Of a stretch of 64,000 bases of DNA, positions 1 through 8,006 are shown piece after piece. A model generated the notes under the pieces. It was given only the letters and a program-made list of their open reading frames with translations. It was not told the origin of the DNA and searched no databases. Origin of the DNA: Micromonospora sp. MA102 (GTDB lineage Bacteria; Actinomycetota; Actinomycetes; Mycobacteriales; Micromonosporaceae); NCBI RefSeq assembly GCF_025460765.1, contig NZ_JAMWEG010000016.1, positions 81,944 to 145,943 of the forward strand. Direction: 5' to 3'. Positions within the stretch are counted from its first letter, which is position 1; each line of letters opens with the position of its first letter. A program made the translations under genes and the position numbers.

Positions 1-2
1 TG

Positions 3-557
3 CGCCGGCACCCGGGGCACGCCGCCGCGGCCGCGCTGCTCGCCGACGCCGCCGACGCCGTCGGCGTCCCCGATCCGAACCCGCGGTGGACCTGGCCGCA
101 GCAGCGCCTGACCTACGCGAACGGCGCCCTGGCGGAGGTCGTCATAGCCGCCGGTCAGCTGGGTGACGACGGCCCACTGCTCGGCACCGGTCTGCGGATG
201 CTGGCCTGGCTGCGCCACGTCCAGACCCTCGACGGGCGGCTGTCGGTCATACCGGCCGCCGGGTGGCGACGTGGCGCGGTGCGGCTGCGCCACGACCAGC
301 AGCCGATCGAGGTCGCCGCCCTCGCCGACGCCTGCGCGACGGCCGCCACGGTGACCGGTGACCCCGTCTGGGACGTCGGGGTGCGTCAGGCGGTCGGGTG
401 GTTCCTCGGCGACAACGACGTGGGTACCCCGATGTGGGATCCGGCGACCGGTGGCGGCTACGACGGCCTGACCCCGCACGGACCCAACCTCAACCAGGGC
501 GCCGAGTCGACCCTCGCGCTCATCTCGACGCTGCAGCATGCCCGGCGGTGGTCGTGA
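3..557 (+). CDS. C-terminal part of a glycosyltransferase-linked alpha-helical domain protein (5' end outside window)
   Basis: Only the last 184 codons are present and the frame is open to the window edge. The visible part is helix-rich, with Trp-containing segments such as NPRWTWPQQRL and a conserved ending (GPNLNQGAESTLALIS). That ending resembles the helical C-terminal domain of large actinobacterial glycosyltransferases encoded next to GH130 enzymes. The stop overlaps the next gene's start as GTGA, so the two are translationally coupled and probably act on the same sugar polymer or glycoside. The catalytic domain lies outside the window, so the transferase assignment rests on context and general resemblance. 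An alternative is a stand-alone alpha/alpha-barrel glycosidase-like protein. Confidence 0.55.
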   Translation, partial: RRHPGHAAAAALLADAADAVGVPDPNPRWTWPQQRLTYANGALAEVVIAAGQLGDDGPLLGTGLRMLAWLRHVQTLDGRLSVIPAAGWRRGAVRLRHDQQPIEVAALADACATAATVTGDPVWDVGVRQAVGWFLGDNDVGTPMWDPATGGGYDGLTPHGPNLNQGAESTLALISTLQHARRWS

Positions 558-2038
558 CCCGGACCCTGGCCGTCCGGCAGGACCTCACCCTCGCCCCGGA
601 TCCACGCCGGGTCATCGTCAAGCTCTTCGTCCCCGGAGAGGACGCCGCCCTGGTGCGCACCCGCGCGCACGCGCTCATCGACCGCGTGGCGCACCTCGAC
701 GACGAGGAGACCGGCCGGCTGCTACGGGACACCTTCGACCGCTTCGGTGGCCGGCACCGGGACCTGGACAGCACGTTCCAGCACCACTACGACCTCGTTC
801 GGCACCGGGCGGACCCCGCCCGGGACCTGTCCCCCACCACCCGTCTCCTGGTCGGCGCCTACTTCAGCCACGAGTACGCGGTCGAGGCCGCCGCGCTGTG
901 CAATCCGTCGATGGTGGCCAATCCCGACCAGACCGGTCTGGAACCCGGACAGCTGCGCGTCGCGGTGAGCCTGCGCCAGATCGGCGAGGGGCACCTGTCC
1001 TCCATCGGCTTCGCCACCGCGGTCCTCGGCCCCGGGCGCCGGCTCGCCGTCGCCGACCGCTCCGGCCCCCCGGTGGTCGGTCGTCGGGTCGGCGTCCGGC
1101 ACCGTCGGGACCTGCTCGCCGCGGGCCTGGCCGAGATCGACTGCGACAACGAGGTCGCCGCCACCGTGCTGGACGCCCTGCCCGAACGGTACGACGAGGC
1201 CACCTTCGAGCGGGTGCTCGGCAGCCTGCCACCGGACCTGCTCTCCCGCAGCACCGGGTTGCGCACCCTCGAACACCTGCGCCGCACCAACGCGGCCAGC
1301 TACGCCACGGCCTTCCCCGCCGACAGCGGCCTGCATCAACGGGTGCTCTGGCCGGCCATCCCGGCCGAGAGCAACGGCATGGAGGACGCCCGGTTCGTCC
1401 GGTTCGTCGACGAGTCCGGCCCGGTGTACCGGGCCACCTACACCGCCTACGACGGGCGGCACATCGCCACCCGCGCGCTGGCCAGCCGCGACCTGCGCCG
1501 CTTCCAGATCACGCCGATGCGTGGGCCGGGCGCCCGCAACAAGGGCGTCGCGCTGTTCCCCCGTACCGTCGGCGGGCGCCACCTCGCCCTCTGCCGCTCC
1601 GACGGCGAGACCATCGGCCTGACCCGCCTGGACAGCGAGAACCGGTGGCAGGTCCCGGTGCCCCTGCGCACCCCGAGACACAGCTGGGAACTGGTCCAGG
1701 TCGGCAACTGCGGCTCCCCCATCGAGACCGAGGCCGGGTGGCTGGTGCTCACCCACGGCGTCGGCCCGATGCGCCGGTACGCCATCGGCGCGCTCCTGCT
1801 CGACCTGCACCGACCGGAGCGGGTCATCGCCGAGCTTCCCGGCGCGCTCCTGGCACCCGACGAGGCCGAACGCGACGGGTACGTGCCGAACGTCGTCTAC
1901 TCCTGCGGCGGGCTCGTGCACGCCGGCGAGCTGTGGCTGCCGTACGGGGCGAGCGACGCCAGGGTCGGCTTCGCCACCGCACCGGTGAGCGCGCTCATCG
2001 CGGCGATGGTCGAACCCGCACCGCCGATCGGTGGCTAG
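554..2038 (+). CDS. GH130-family glycosidase or phosphorylase (DUF377-like, beta-mannoside type)
   Basis: This 494-residue cytosolic enzyme has no signal peptide. It carries the block motifs of the five-bladed beta-propeller GH130 family: MEDARFVRF, FPRTVGGRHLALCR, GNCGSPIETEAGWLVLTHG, a YVPNVVYSCGG segment and LPYGASDARVGFA near the end. Characterised GH130 members phosphorolyse or hydrolyse beta-mannosides (known of the family); which activity applies here cannot be read from sequence. About 200 residues precede the propeller, as in the long actinobacterial subgroup. The GTG start at 554 was chosen because it forms a GTGA overlap with the upstream stop; longer readings run into the upstream gene. 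The pairing suggests synthesis and turnover of a mannose-containing glycan. Confidence 0.85.
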   Translation: MTRTLAVRQDLTLAPDPRRVIVKLFVPGEDAALVRTRAHALIDRVAHLDDEETGRLLRDTFDRFGGRHRDLDSTFQHHYDLVRHRADPARDLSPTTRLLVGAYFSHEYAVEAAALCNPSMVANPDQTGLEPGQLRVAVSLRQIGEGHLSSIGFATAVLGPGRRLAVADRSGPPVVGRRVGVRHRRDLLAAGLAEIDCDNEVAATVLDALPERYDEATFERVLGSLPPDLLSRSTGLRTLEHLRRTNAASYATAFPADSGLHQRVLWPAIPAESNGMEDARFVRFVDESGPVYRATYTAYDGRHIATRALASRDLRRFQITPMRGPGARNKGVALFPRTVGGRHLALCRSDGETIGLTRLDSENRWQVPVPLRTPRHSWELVQVGNCGSPIETEAGWLVLTHGVGPMRRYAIGALLLDLHRPERVIAELPGALLAPDEAERDGYVPNVVYSCGGLVHAGELWLPYGASDARVGFATAPVSALIAAMVEPAPPIGG

Positions 2039-2081
2039 GAGGCGCAGACCTCGTCACCGGGCCGCGGCCCCGTCCCGCCGC

Positions 2082-2501
2082 TCATCGCAGCCTCAGCGCG
2101 ACCGCCCTGGCCTCCTCGTCGGTGAGCGGCAGGAACCAGAGGAAGCGGCGGACGATGGCGACCGGATCCGGCCCGCCGGGCCGGCCGCGAAGGTCCCGGA
2201 TGGCGCGGCGGGTGATCCGGGAGAACTCCGGGATCAGGGTCGCGCGCCGGGCGGCGTCCGTCGGGATCGCGCGCAGCGCCGGGCAGGGCCAGTCCCGACC
2301 GCAGGCGTCGCACCGCCAGGACGGGCCGGTGGCGGTGTGCGCGACGGGCGGGCCGCCGCGGGTCCGCCAGCGCGTTTCGGGCACGCCGTTGGTCACCCTG
2401 CCGGGGCCACGGTACGGAGAAACGAGCGGCCCGATCGAGCCCGGCATGGTCGGGCGGGGCGGCGGCGGACCACTTGTCGGTGTCGGCTTGTTCTCGGCCA
2501 T
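2082..2501 (-). CDS. Conserved hypothetical protein with a CxxC-x4-C cysteine cluster
   Basis: This is a 139-residue cytosolic protein of unknown function. The first 40 residues are Pro/Gly-rich and probably disordered; then comes WRCDACGRDWPCPALRAI, a CxxC plus a third Cys that could bind a metal. A basic helical C-terminus follows (RRFLWFLPLTDEEARAVALRLR in outline). The ATG at 2501 follows a strong AGGAGG about eight bases upstream, which decides the start over longer readings. It is divergent from a DUF5753-type regulator, and similar small Cys-bearing proteins often lie beside such regulator/DUF397 pairs in actinomycetes (recalled context). No enzymatic motif is seen. Confidence 0.7.
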   Translation of the reverse strand: MAENKPTPTSGPPPPRPTMPGSIGPLVSPYRGPGRVTNGVPETRWRTRGGPPVAHTATGPSWRCDACGRDWPCPALRAIPTDAARRATLIPEFSRITRRAIRDLRGRPGGPDPVAIVRRFLWFLPLTDEEARAVALRLR

Positions 2502-2545
2502 CGGCGTCCCTCCTCGGCGTCGTCTGCACAACAGCCTTCCGAGGG

Positions 2546-2573
2546 TTGCCGGGCAATCACACAGCGTTATGTA
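2546..2573 (+). promoter_or_regulatory. Candidate promoter for the DUF5753 regulator
   Basis: In the 112-base divergent gap, TTGCCG (2546-2551) and TATGTA (2568-2573) are separated by 16 bases, in a locally AT-richer stretch. The start codon at 2614 has GAGGGGA about seven bases upstream. Assignment is by pattern only. Confidence 0.35.
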
Positions 2574-2613
2574 ATCTCCTTCGGACGGTTGTTTTGTTCC
2601 TGAGGGGACGGGC

Positions 2614-3381
2614 ATGAACCACGCGTTTGTCGCGGCACTGGCCGAGGCGGGCCACACGGCCGAGAGCCTGGCTGGTCAGCTCAGTGTGCATCCGAAGACC
2701 GTCGCCCGGTGGGCAAACCCCGGCCATATTCCTCAGGGGCGGCACCGCGCCACCGTCGCAAGCCTCCTCGGCCGGCCTGTCGACGCGCTCTGGCCGGACG
2801 CGGTCCAGCGCCGCGAGCCCGTGTGGTTCCGGCCCTGGGTCGACATCGAGCGCGAGGCGGTCGCGCTGCGCGCGTTCCAACTCGCGTGGGTGCCGGGGCT
2901 GCTCCAGACCGAGGCCTATGCCCGCGCCACGTTCCTCGGTCAGCCGCTCACGACGGCCGAGGTCGCCGATCTGGTCGCGGCGCGGCTCGATCGGCAGGCG
3001 ATCCTCACCCGGGAACGCGGGCCGTTCTTCGTCGCGGTGGTCGACGAGCAGGTTCTGCGCCGCCCCGCGGCCGGCGACCGCCGGCTCATGGCCGCGCAGC
3101 TGGCCCATCTCGTCGCCTGCGCCGAACTGCCCAGCGTCCAGCTCCACGTCGTGCCGCGGGACACGCCGACGTATCCCGGGCTCGACGGGCCGTTCACCCT
3201 CGCGGAGTTGCGGGACGGCACGCGGGTGGCGCACGTCGACAGCCAGGCCCGTGCGCAGATTATCGACCAGGCAACCGAGATTGCTACGCTGGAGCGCCGG
3301 TGGGAACGCATCCGGGGTGAGGCTCTTCCCCGCGGGCGGTCCCTGGACCTCCTGAAAGAAGCGGCTACAGCATGGACCTGA
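2614..3381 (+). CDS. Helix-turn-helix regulator with DUF5753 domain (Scr1/WhiJ-like)
   Basis: This 255-residue protein has an N-terminal HTH (about residues 8-45, HTAESLAGQLSVHPKTVARW) and then a DUF5753 domain (about 75-245) marked by the typical WVPGLLQTEAYAR segment. Such proteins are DNA-binding partners of small DUF397 proteins; some are antitoxin-like (Scr1/Scr2) and others affect development (WhiJ type). The DUF397 gene begins ten bases before this stop, so they form one coupled unit. Unusually, the HTH is plant-phage-repressor-like but starts very close to the N-terminus and lacks the usual Arg-rich XRE lead. The target operator is not identifiable; autoregulation through the gap to 2501 is plausible. 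Confidence 0.85.
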   Translation: MNHAFVAALAEAGHTAESLAGQLSVHPKTVARWANPGHIPQGRHRATVASLLGRPVDALWPDAVQRREPVWFRPWVDIEREAVALRAFQLAWVPGLLQTEAYARATFLGQPLTTAEVADLVAARLDRQAILTRERGPFFVAVVDEQVLRRPAAGDRRLMAAQLAHLVACAELPSVQLHVVPRDTPTYPGLDGPFTLAELRDGTRVAHVDSQARAQIIDQATEIATLERRWERIRGEALPRGRSLDLLKEAATAWT

Positions 3382-3560
3382 TCGGTGCCCGGTGGCGCAA
3401 GAGCACCAAGAGCGGCGGCAACGGCGGTGACTGCGTCGAGGTCGCGGACAATCTCGCGGGTGTCGTCGGCGTCCGGGACTCCAAGGACCCGACCGGGCCG
3501 GTGCTCACCTTCGACCCGGCCGCCTGGACGCGCTTCGTGGAGATGACCAGGCGCGGCTGA
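3372..3560 (+). CDS. DUF397 domain protein (partner of the upstream regulator)
   Basis: This 62-residue protein is a complete DUF397 domain. It opens with WRKSTKSGGNGGDCVEVAD and continues with the conserved VGVRDSKDP and the closing FDPAAWTRFV. DUF397 proteins are proposed to bind and modulate the adjacent DUF5753 regulator, in some cases as the toxin-like half of a pair (family knowledge). The ATG at 3372 overlaps the upstream gene by ten bases, indicating coupled translation. A strong hairpin terminator follows 15 bases after the stop, so this is a two-gene operon. Confidence 0.88.
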   Translation: MDLIGARWRKSTKSGGNGGDCVEVADNLAGVVGVRDSKDPTGPVLTFDPAAWTRFVEMTRRG

Positions 3561-3574
3561 CCCCGTACACCTTC

Positions 3575-3605
3575 GAAGGCCCTCGGCGACCCGCCGGGGG
3601 CCTTC
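3575..3605 (+). terminator. Hairpin terminator after the DUF397 gene
   Basis: GAAGGCCC (3575-3582) pairs perfectly with GGGCCTTC (3598-3605) around a 15-base GC-rich loop. There is no long T-run, as is usual for high-GC actinobacteria. Confidence 0.65.
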
Positions 3606-3717
3606 GGCGTCTCCCCGACACGAGGCAACTCCCACGCGTCGCTCCCGCGGTGACCGCGGGGCAGGAACGGAGCGCCACGCGCTGCCGCCGGGGCGCGTCT
3701 GGGGGGGGATCGCTGGG

Positions 3718-3723
3718 TAGCGT
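3718..3723 (+). promoter_or_regulatory. Candidate -10 box (TAGCGT) of a leaderless promoter
   Basis: TAGCGT ends six bases before the GTG at 3730. That is the spacing expected if transcription starts at or next to the start codon. The only purine-rich stretch nearby (GAGGGG) abuts the GTG too closely to be a normal ribosome binding site. Confidence 0.35.
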
Positions 3724-3729
3724 AGAGGG

Positions 3730-4821
3730 GTGGTTGATCAGCGCCAGGTGATGAACTTCCGGGTGCGGGCCCAGCAGCTCGACCGGGCCGAGGGCACGCT
3801 CGCAGAGACCGCGGTGCTCGACATCGGGATGCAGGACACCGGCACGGACGGCGGCCGGTGGGCGCTGGCCATTCGCGGGGTCGACGTGGCCACGCTGTCC
3901 GCGGAGGAGCTGGTCCTGCTGTGGACCGTGCGCGGTGCTCCCCACCTCTACCGCCGCGCCGACGTCGGGAAGGTGGCGGCCGCGGTCGAGCCGTTCTCCG
4001 ACGCGGACGCGGGCAAGCGCATCTACGACGCCGCCAGGCCGTTGAAGGCCGCGGGCATCGGCAACCTGGCCGCCCTGGACGAGGTGGCCGCCCGGATGCG
4101 GGCCGTCGTCACCGGGCCGATGGTGAAGGGGGACGTCTCCGGCCGTCTGGCCGAGGTGATGCCCGAGCCGTACCTGCGGTTCTGCCGACCCTGCGACGCC
4201 ACCCACCTCTACGAGATGCCGTTCCGGCTGGCCGCCGTGCGGGCCGGGCTGGAGCTGCGACTCGACACCTCGCCGCCGGTCCTGCACCGCATCCGGGGGT
4301 TCAAGAAAGCCGTCGCCCCGGGCGACAGGTTCGACCTCATCCGCGCGTACCTCCGTCTGCTCGGCCCGGCCACCCCCAAGCAGGTGGCGGACTACCTCGA
4401 CGCCCCGGTCAAGGAGGTGAAGGCACGCTGGCCCGAAGACGTGATCGAGGTGCTGGTCGACGGCGAGGCCCGCTCGCTCCTGGCCGCCGACGAACAGGCG
4501 CTGGAATCGGCCGACGCGACGGCAACCCGCCTGCTCGGCCCGTTCGACCTCTTCCTCCAGGCCAAGGACCGGGCGACCCTGGTGCCGGACCCGGCCCGCG
4601 CCAAGGAGCTGTGGCCGGTGCTGGGCCGGCCCGGCGCCGTCCTGGTCGACGGTCAACTGGTCGGCACCTGGCGTCCCCGCAAGTCCGGCAGGACGATGAA
4701 GCTCGCGATCCAGCCGTGGCAGAAGCTGCCCGCCGCCACCCGCGACACCATCGTCGAGCAGGCTGAACGCCTCGCCGCCCACCGCGGGGTCTCGCTGGCC
4801 GGCGTCGAGTTCGCCGACTGA
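3730..4821 (+). CDS. Winged-helix DNA-binding protein (HTH_42/DUF1006, YcaQ-AlkX-like)
   Basis: This 363-residue protein matches the HTH_42 (former DUF1006) layout: an N-terminal helical segment (MNFRVRAQQLDR), a middle block with LYRRADVGKVAA, winged-helix repeats around LIRAYLRLLGPATPKQVADYL, and a C-terminal beta region (PGAVLVDGQLVGTWRPRKSG). Family members include E. coli YcaQ and Streptomyces AlkX, which unhook interstrand DNA crosslinks as glycosylases. The catalytic QxQ motif of true YcaQ enzymes is not evident here, so this may be a DNA-binding relative of unknown role. It stands alone, convergent with the kinase gene that ends at 4833. The start is GTG, probably leaderless. Confidence 0.75.
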   Translation: MVDQRQVMNFRVRAQQLDRAEGTLAETAVLDIGMQDTGTDGGRWALAIRGVDVATLSAEELVLLWTVRGAPHLYRRADVGKVAAAVEPFSDADAGKRIYDAARPLKAAGIGNLAALDEVAARMRAVVTGPMVKGDVSGRLAEVMPEPYLRFCRPCDATHLYEMPFRLAAVRAGLELRLDTSPPVLHRIRGFKKAVAPGDRFDLIRAYLRLLGPATPKQVADYLDAPVKEVKARWPEDVIEVLVDGEARSLLAADEQALESADATATRLLGPFDLFLQAKDRATLVPDPARAKELWPVLGRPGAVLVDGQLVGTWRPRKSGRTMKLAIQPWQKLPAATRDTIVEQAERLAAHRGVSLAGVEFAD

Positions 4822-4832
4822 CGGAGGACCGG

Positions 4833-5717
4833 TCAGGTTCGCGTCCGGAACGGGGCGAGGGTGGCGCGGATCTGGTCGCCCGCGCCCCAGTCGTCGTCGA
4901 ACTGGGCCAGCACGGCGAGGTGTTGCCGCAGCTGGACGATCGGCATGCGGGCCGGCCAGTCGCGGTCGAGGGAGGTCAGCTCCGCGTAGACCTCGAAGAA
5001 CCGTTGCGCCTCGGGCGGTGGCGAGGTGGACCACACGTGGGCGAGGTCGACCTCGGCCCACATGTAGGACACGGCCGGGTCGATCAGCGCGGGCTGCCCG
5101 TCCGGGGTGGCCAGGACGTTCTGTGCCCAGAGGTCGCCGTGCGTCAGGCAGGCCGGCCGGTCGGGCAGCAGGTCGGGCAGCCGGTCGCACAGCCGCTCCA
5201 GGGCCGCCCGGTCTCCGGCGTCGAGTGCCGCCTCGACGCGGGGCTGGCCGAGCCACCGGAGCAGCCGGTGCTGGGCGAAGAAGGCGAAGCCGTCGTCGTC
5301 CCAGGTGTTGATCTGCCGGCGACGGCCCAGCCAGTTGTCACGGTGCCATCCGAAACGAGGATGGGTCGTGCTCGTGTGCAGGTGGGCGAGCGTGTGCGCG
5401 AACCGCTCCCAGAATGCCGCGCTGCGCGGCCGGGGTCGCAGCACCGACAACACGATCAGTTCCCGGTCCGCCAGGATCACCTCGGGTGTCGTCGCGCCGC
5501 CGAGCTCACGCAGGGCGGCCAGCCCCTCGGCCTCGGCGAGGAAGACGCCGTCGGCCGGCGCGTCCGCGAAGGCCTTGACGAACACCGGCGGCGCGTCCTG
5601 GCGGGTGGCGATGCCCGCGAGTGCCGCCAGCCCACCCGTCGCCGGCTCCACCGCGACGACGTCGCGCATCCCGGCCCGGAGCAGGCACTCCCGCAGGAAC
5701 GTCGTCGACCCTGTCAC
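4833..5717 (-). CDS. Fructosamine-kinase / aminoglycoside-phosphotransferase-fold kinase
   Basis: This 294-residue protein is a small-molecule kinase of the fructosamine kinase family. It has a nucleotide-binding lysine region (PPVFVKAFADAP), an FHRxNWLG-type block (FGWHRDNWLGR, typical of fructosamine kinases), the catalytic loop LTHGDLWAQNVLA and the metal-binding LIDPAVSYMWAEVDLA. The family phosphorylates the sugar of ketoamine adducts, reversing glycation of amines or proteins. The GTG at 5717 was chosen because GAGGAG lies seven bases upstream; the open frame continues further but without a site. It is divergent from the methyltransferase gene across 126 bases and convergent with the winged-helix gene. 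Confidence 0.82.
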   Translation of the reverse strand: MTGSTTFLRECLLRAGMRDVVAVEPATGGLAALAGIATRQDAPPVFVKAFADAPADGVFLAEAEGLAALRELGGATTPEVILADRELIVLSVLRPRPRSAAFWERFAHTLAHLHTSTTHPRFGWHRDNWLGRRRQINTWDDDGFAFFAQHRLLRWLGQPRVEAALDAGDRAALERLCDRLPDLLPDRPACLTHGDLWAQNVLATPDGQPALIDPAVSYMWAEVDLAHVWSTSPPPEAQRFFEVYAELTSLDRDWPARMPIVQLRQHLAVLAQFDDDWGAGDQIRATLAPFRTRT

Positions 5718-5843
5718 TACGGCTCCTCGTGTCCGGGCTGCCTGTTCGCAAGATCCTAGGTGAACGGTTGACGACCTTCCGAGGACCGGCCCGCGGCCCG
5801 GGATCGCGTGCACGACAACCCGGGTGCGGGCGCCGGCGGACTC

Positions 5844-6602
5844 GTGTTGACTCTGGCGGTGGATCGTCAACGGCTCAGCAGCATCGCGCACTCGCACCAC
5901 CCGATCGCGGCGCCGATCTCCGGTGTCACCGTCAACCGGCTCCTGCGCCGGGCGGGCCGCCAACCGGCGGCCCGTGTCCTCGACCTCGGCTGCGGAGCGG
6001 GATCCTGGGCGCTGCAGGCCCTCGCGCACTACCCCGACGGGCACGCGGACGGCGTGGACGTCAGCCCGTACGCGCTGGAGCGCGCCGCCGGCGCCGCCGC
6101 CGAACGCGGCCTCGCCGACCGGCTCACGCTGCACGAGCGCGACGCCCGGACGTACGTGCCGGACGGCGACTACGACCTGGTGCTGTGCGTCGGGTCGACA
6201 CACGCGTTCGGCGGGTTCGGCGAGACGCTCAAGCTGGCCGGCCGGCATGTGAACGCCGACGGCGTGCTGCTGGTCGGTGAGGGCTTCTGGCAGGTCCCGC
6301 CGACTCCGGAGGCCCTCGCGGCGCTCGACGCGAAACCGGAGGAGTTCACCGACCTCGCCGGCCTGGTCGACGCCGCCGAGCAGGCCGGCTGGACGCCGGT
6401 GTACGCCCATGTCAGCGACGCCGCCGAGTGGGACGACTACGAATGGTCGTGGATCGGCTCGCTCACCGAGTGGGCGCTGGACAATCCCGGCCACCCGGAC
6501 GCCGCCGAGGCGCTCACCGCCGCCCGGGAGCACCGCGATCAGTGGTTGCGCGGGTACCGCGAGGTGCTGGGCTTCGTGACGCTGGTGCTACGCCGGTGCT
6601 GA
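5844..6602 (+). CDS. Class I SAM-dependent methyltransferase
   Basis: This protein of about 252 residues has a Rossmann methyltransferase fold: motif I VLDLGCGAGSW at about residues 45-55, an acidic second strand GVDVSPYALE, a DARTY motif and the LVLCVGSTHAFG strand. The conserved N-terminal block RLSSIAHSHHPIAAPIS is typical of a widespread actinobacterial subgroup with unknown substrate. GTG 5844 was preferred over GTG 5808 because conserved sequence begins just after it; neither has a good ribosome site, so the first 12 residues are uncertain. Its end overlaps the convergent SRPBCC gene by 15 bases. Confidence 0.8.
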   Translation: MLTLAVDRQRLSSIAHSHHPIAAPISGVTVNRLLRRAGRQPAARVLDLGCGAGSWALQALAHYPDGHADGVDVSPYALERAAGAAAERGLADRLTLHERDARTYVPDGDYDLVLCVGSTHAFGGFGETLKLAGRHVNADGVLLVGEGFWQVPPTPEALAALDAKPEEFTDLAGLVDAAEQAGWTPVYAHVSDAAEWDDYEWSWIGSLTEWALDNPGHPDAAEALTAAREHRDQWLRGYREVLGFVTLVLRRC

Positions 6603-6992
6603 TTCCAGCACCTTCTTGAGCAGGGCCAGGTCACCGCTGACGAGCCCGGCGTCCCGCGCGAACTCGGCGTCGGTCATGCCGGGCGAGCGGCGCAGCGTGA
6701 AGACCACCTCACAGCCGTCGCCGTCCGCGATGGCCCGCAGCGGCACGTACACCGTCTCCCCGGAGGGCGTCACGACCTCGTGGTCGAGCACGCCGTACTC
6801 GTTGCGCGGCGCGAAGGTGAGCCGGGCGCGGCCCTCCGGTGTGTCGACGAACCAGACGCCGTCCTCGCGCACCACCGGGCCGCCCAGGCCCGGCGCCCAA
6901 CGGGGCAGGTTGGCGGGGTCGGCGGTGAACGCGTAGACCTCGGCGACCGGCCGGTCGATGTGCACGCTCAGGTGCCGGGATTCGGTGGCCAT
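6588..6992 (-). CDS. SRPBCC-family protein (START/polyketide-cyclase fold)
   Basis: This 134-residue single-domain protein has the SRPBCC opening strand and helix (HLSVHIDRPVAEVYAFTADPANLPRWAPG) and a closing amphipathic helix (LVSGDLALLKKVLES). The fold encloses a hydrophobic pocket for a small ligand; no catalytic residue is predictable. Its 3' end overlaps the methyltransferase gene tail to tail by 15 bases. The conservon begins 35 bases downstream on the opposite side of its start, so it is not in that operon. Confidence 0.82.
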   Translation of the reverse strand: MATESRHLSVHIDRPVAEVYAFTADPANLPRWAPGLGGPVVREDGVWFVDTPEGRARLTFAPRNEYGVLDHEVVTPSGETVYVPLRAIADGDGCEVVFTLRRSPGMTDAEFARDAGLVSGDLALLKKVLESAPA

Positions 6993-7027
6993 CGCCCCAT
7001 CATGGCAGCACGCGCCGCCGCAGTCAG

Positions 7028-7636
7028 TCAGTCCCCGGCGGCGCGTCGGCGCTCCTCGCGCAGCTTCATGGCGTACTCCAGCAGCGTGATCAGCACCTCC
7101 TTGACCGACTCCCGCTCCCGCGCGTCGCAGAGCACCACGGGCACCTCCGGGTCCAGGTCGAGCGCGCCCTGCACCTCGTCCAGCCGGTAGCGCTTGGCGC
7201 CCTCGAAGCAGTTCACCGCCACCACGAACGGCGTGCCGCGCCCCTCGAAGTAGTCGATCGACGGGAAGCAGTCGGCCAGCCTGCGGGTGTCGGCCAGCAC
7301 CACCGCGCCGATCGCGCCCAGCGCCAGCTCGTCCCAGACGAACCAGAAGCGGTCCTGCCCGGGGGTGCCGAACAGGTAGAGCACCAGGTCGTCGCTGAGC
7401 GTGATGCGGCCGAAGTCCATCGCCACGGTGGTGGTGGTCTTCTCCTCCACACCGGACAGGTCGTCGATGCCGATCCCGGTCTCGGTCAGCACCTCCTCCG
7501 TCCGCAGCGGCCGGGTCTCGCTGACCGCGCCGACCAGGGTGGTCTTGCCCACGCCGAAACCACCGGCGATCAGGATCTTGATCGCGGTGGGCAGCGGCGC
7601 CGCTCCCGCCGGCCGCTCAGAGCGCCCGTAGTCCAT
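7028..7636 (-). CDS. cvnD: Conservon GTPase-like ATP/GTP-binding protein CvnD
   Basis: This 202-residue small GTPase carries the P-loop GGFGVGKTT (about residues 25-33), a TTTTVAMDFGRI switch segment, the DxxG-equivalent LFGTPGQDRFWF and VNCFEGAKRY in place of the usual NKxD. It is the fourth component of actinobacterial conservons, where it works downstream of CvnA-CvnC in a membrane-associated, G-protein-like relay (family knowledge). Its ATG lies inside the end of cvnC (20-base overlap), so they are co-translated. The ABCD order matches Streptomyces conservons. The non-canonical NKxD region is usual for this subfamily. Confidence 0.92.
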   Translation of the reverse strand: MDYGRSERPAGAAPLPTAIKILIAGGFGVGKTTLVGAVSETRPLRTEEVLTETGIGIDDLSGVEEKTTTTVAMDFGRITLSDDLVLYLFGTPGQDRFWFVWDELALGAIGAVVLADTRRLADCFPSIDYFEGRGTPFVVAVNCFEGAKRYRLDEVQGALDLDPEVPVVLCDARERESVKEVLITLLEYAMKLREERRRAAGD

Positions 7637-8006
7637 TGATTACCGCCTCGAAAACACTGTCGTCGGGAAGGCCGGCGGGGGTCGCCCGCGGCTCACGGAC
7701 CTGCACCAGGCTGCGGGCCGCCAGGTCACCCAGGAGGACCCGGACGGTACCCACCGGCAGGTCGAGGTGGGCGGCGATCTCGGCCACGGACTGGATCCGC
7801 TGGCAGAGACCGACGATCGCCACGTGTTCCGGGCCGAGCCCGGACTCCGACGCCACCTCCGCCCGGGTCGCCGTGACCAGGGAGATCAGGTCGAACGTGC
7901 CGGTCACCGGGCGGGCCCGGCCACCGGTCACCGCGTACGGGCGCACCACCGGGCCCGCGTGGTCGTCCACCCACTCGTGCTCCGCGGGGTCCCCCTGGCC
8001 GGTCAT
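7617..8006 (-). CDS. cvnC: Conservon DUF742 protein CvnC
   Basis: This 129-residue DUF742 protein contains VRPYAVTGGRARP near the N-terminus and a winged-helix-like C-terminal half (QSVAEIAAHLDLPVGTVRVLLGDLA). DUF742 proteins are the third conservon component and are thought to bridge the roadblock protein and the GTPase. ATG 8006 overlaps the stop of cvnB as ATGA, and its end overlaps cvnD by 20 bases. The HTH-like segment probably mediates protein contacts rather than DNA binding, but this is inference. Confidence 0.92.
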   Translation of the reverse strand: MTGQGDPAEHEWVDDHAGPVVRPYAVTGGRARPVTGTFDLISLVTATRAEVASESGLGPEHVAIVGLCQRIQSVAEIAAHLDLPVGTVRVLLGDLAARSLVQVREPRATPAGLPDDSVFEAVINGLRAL

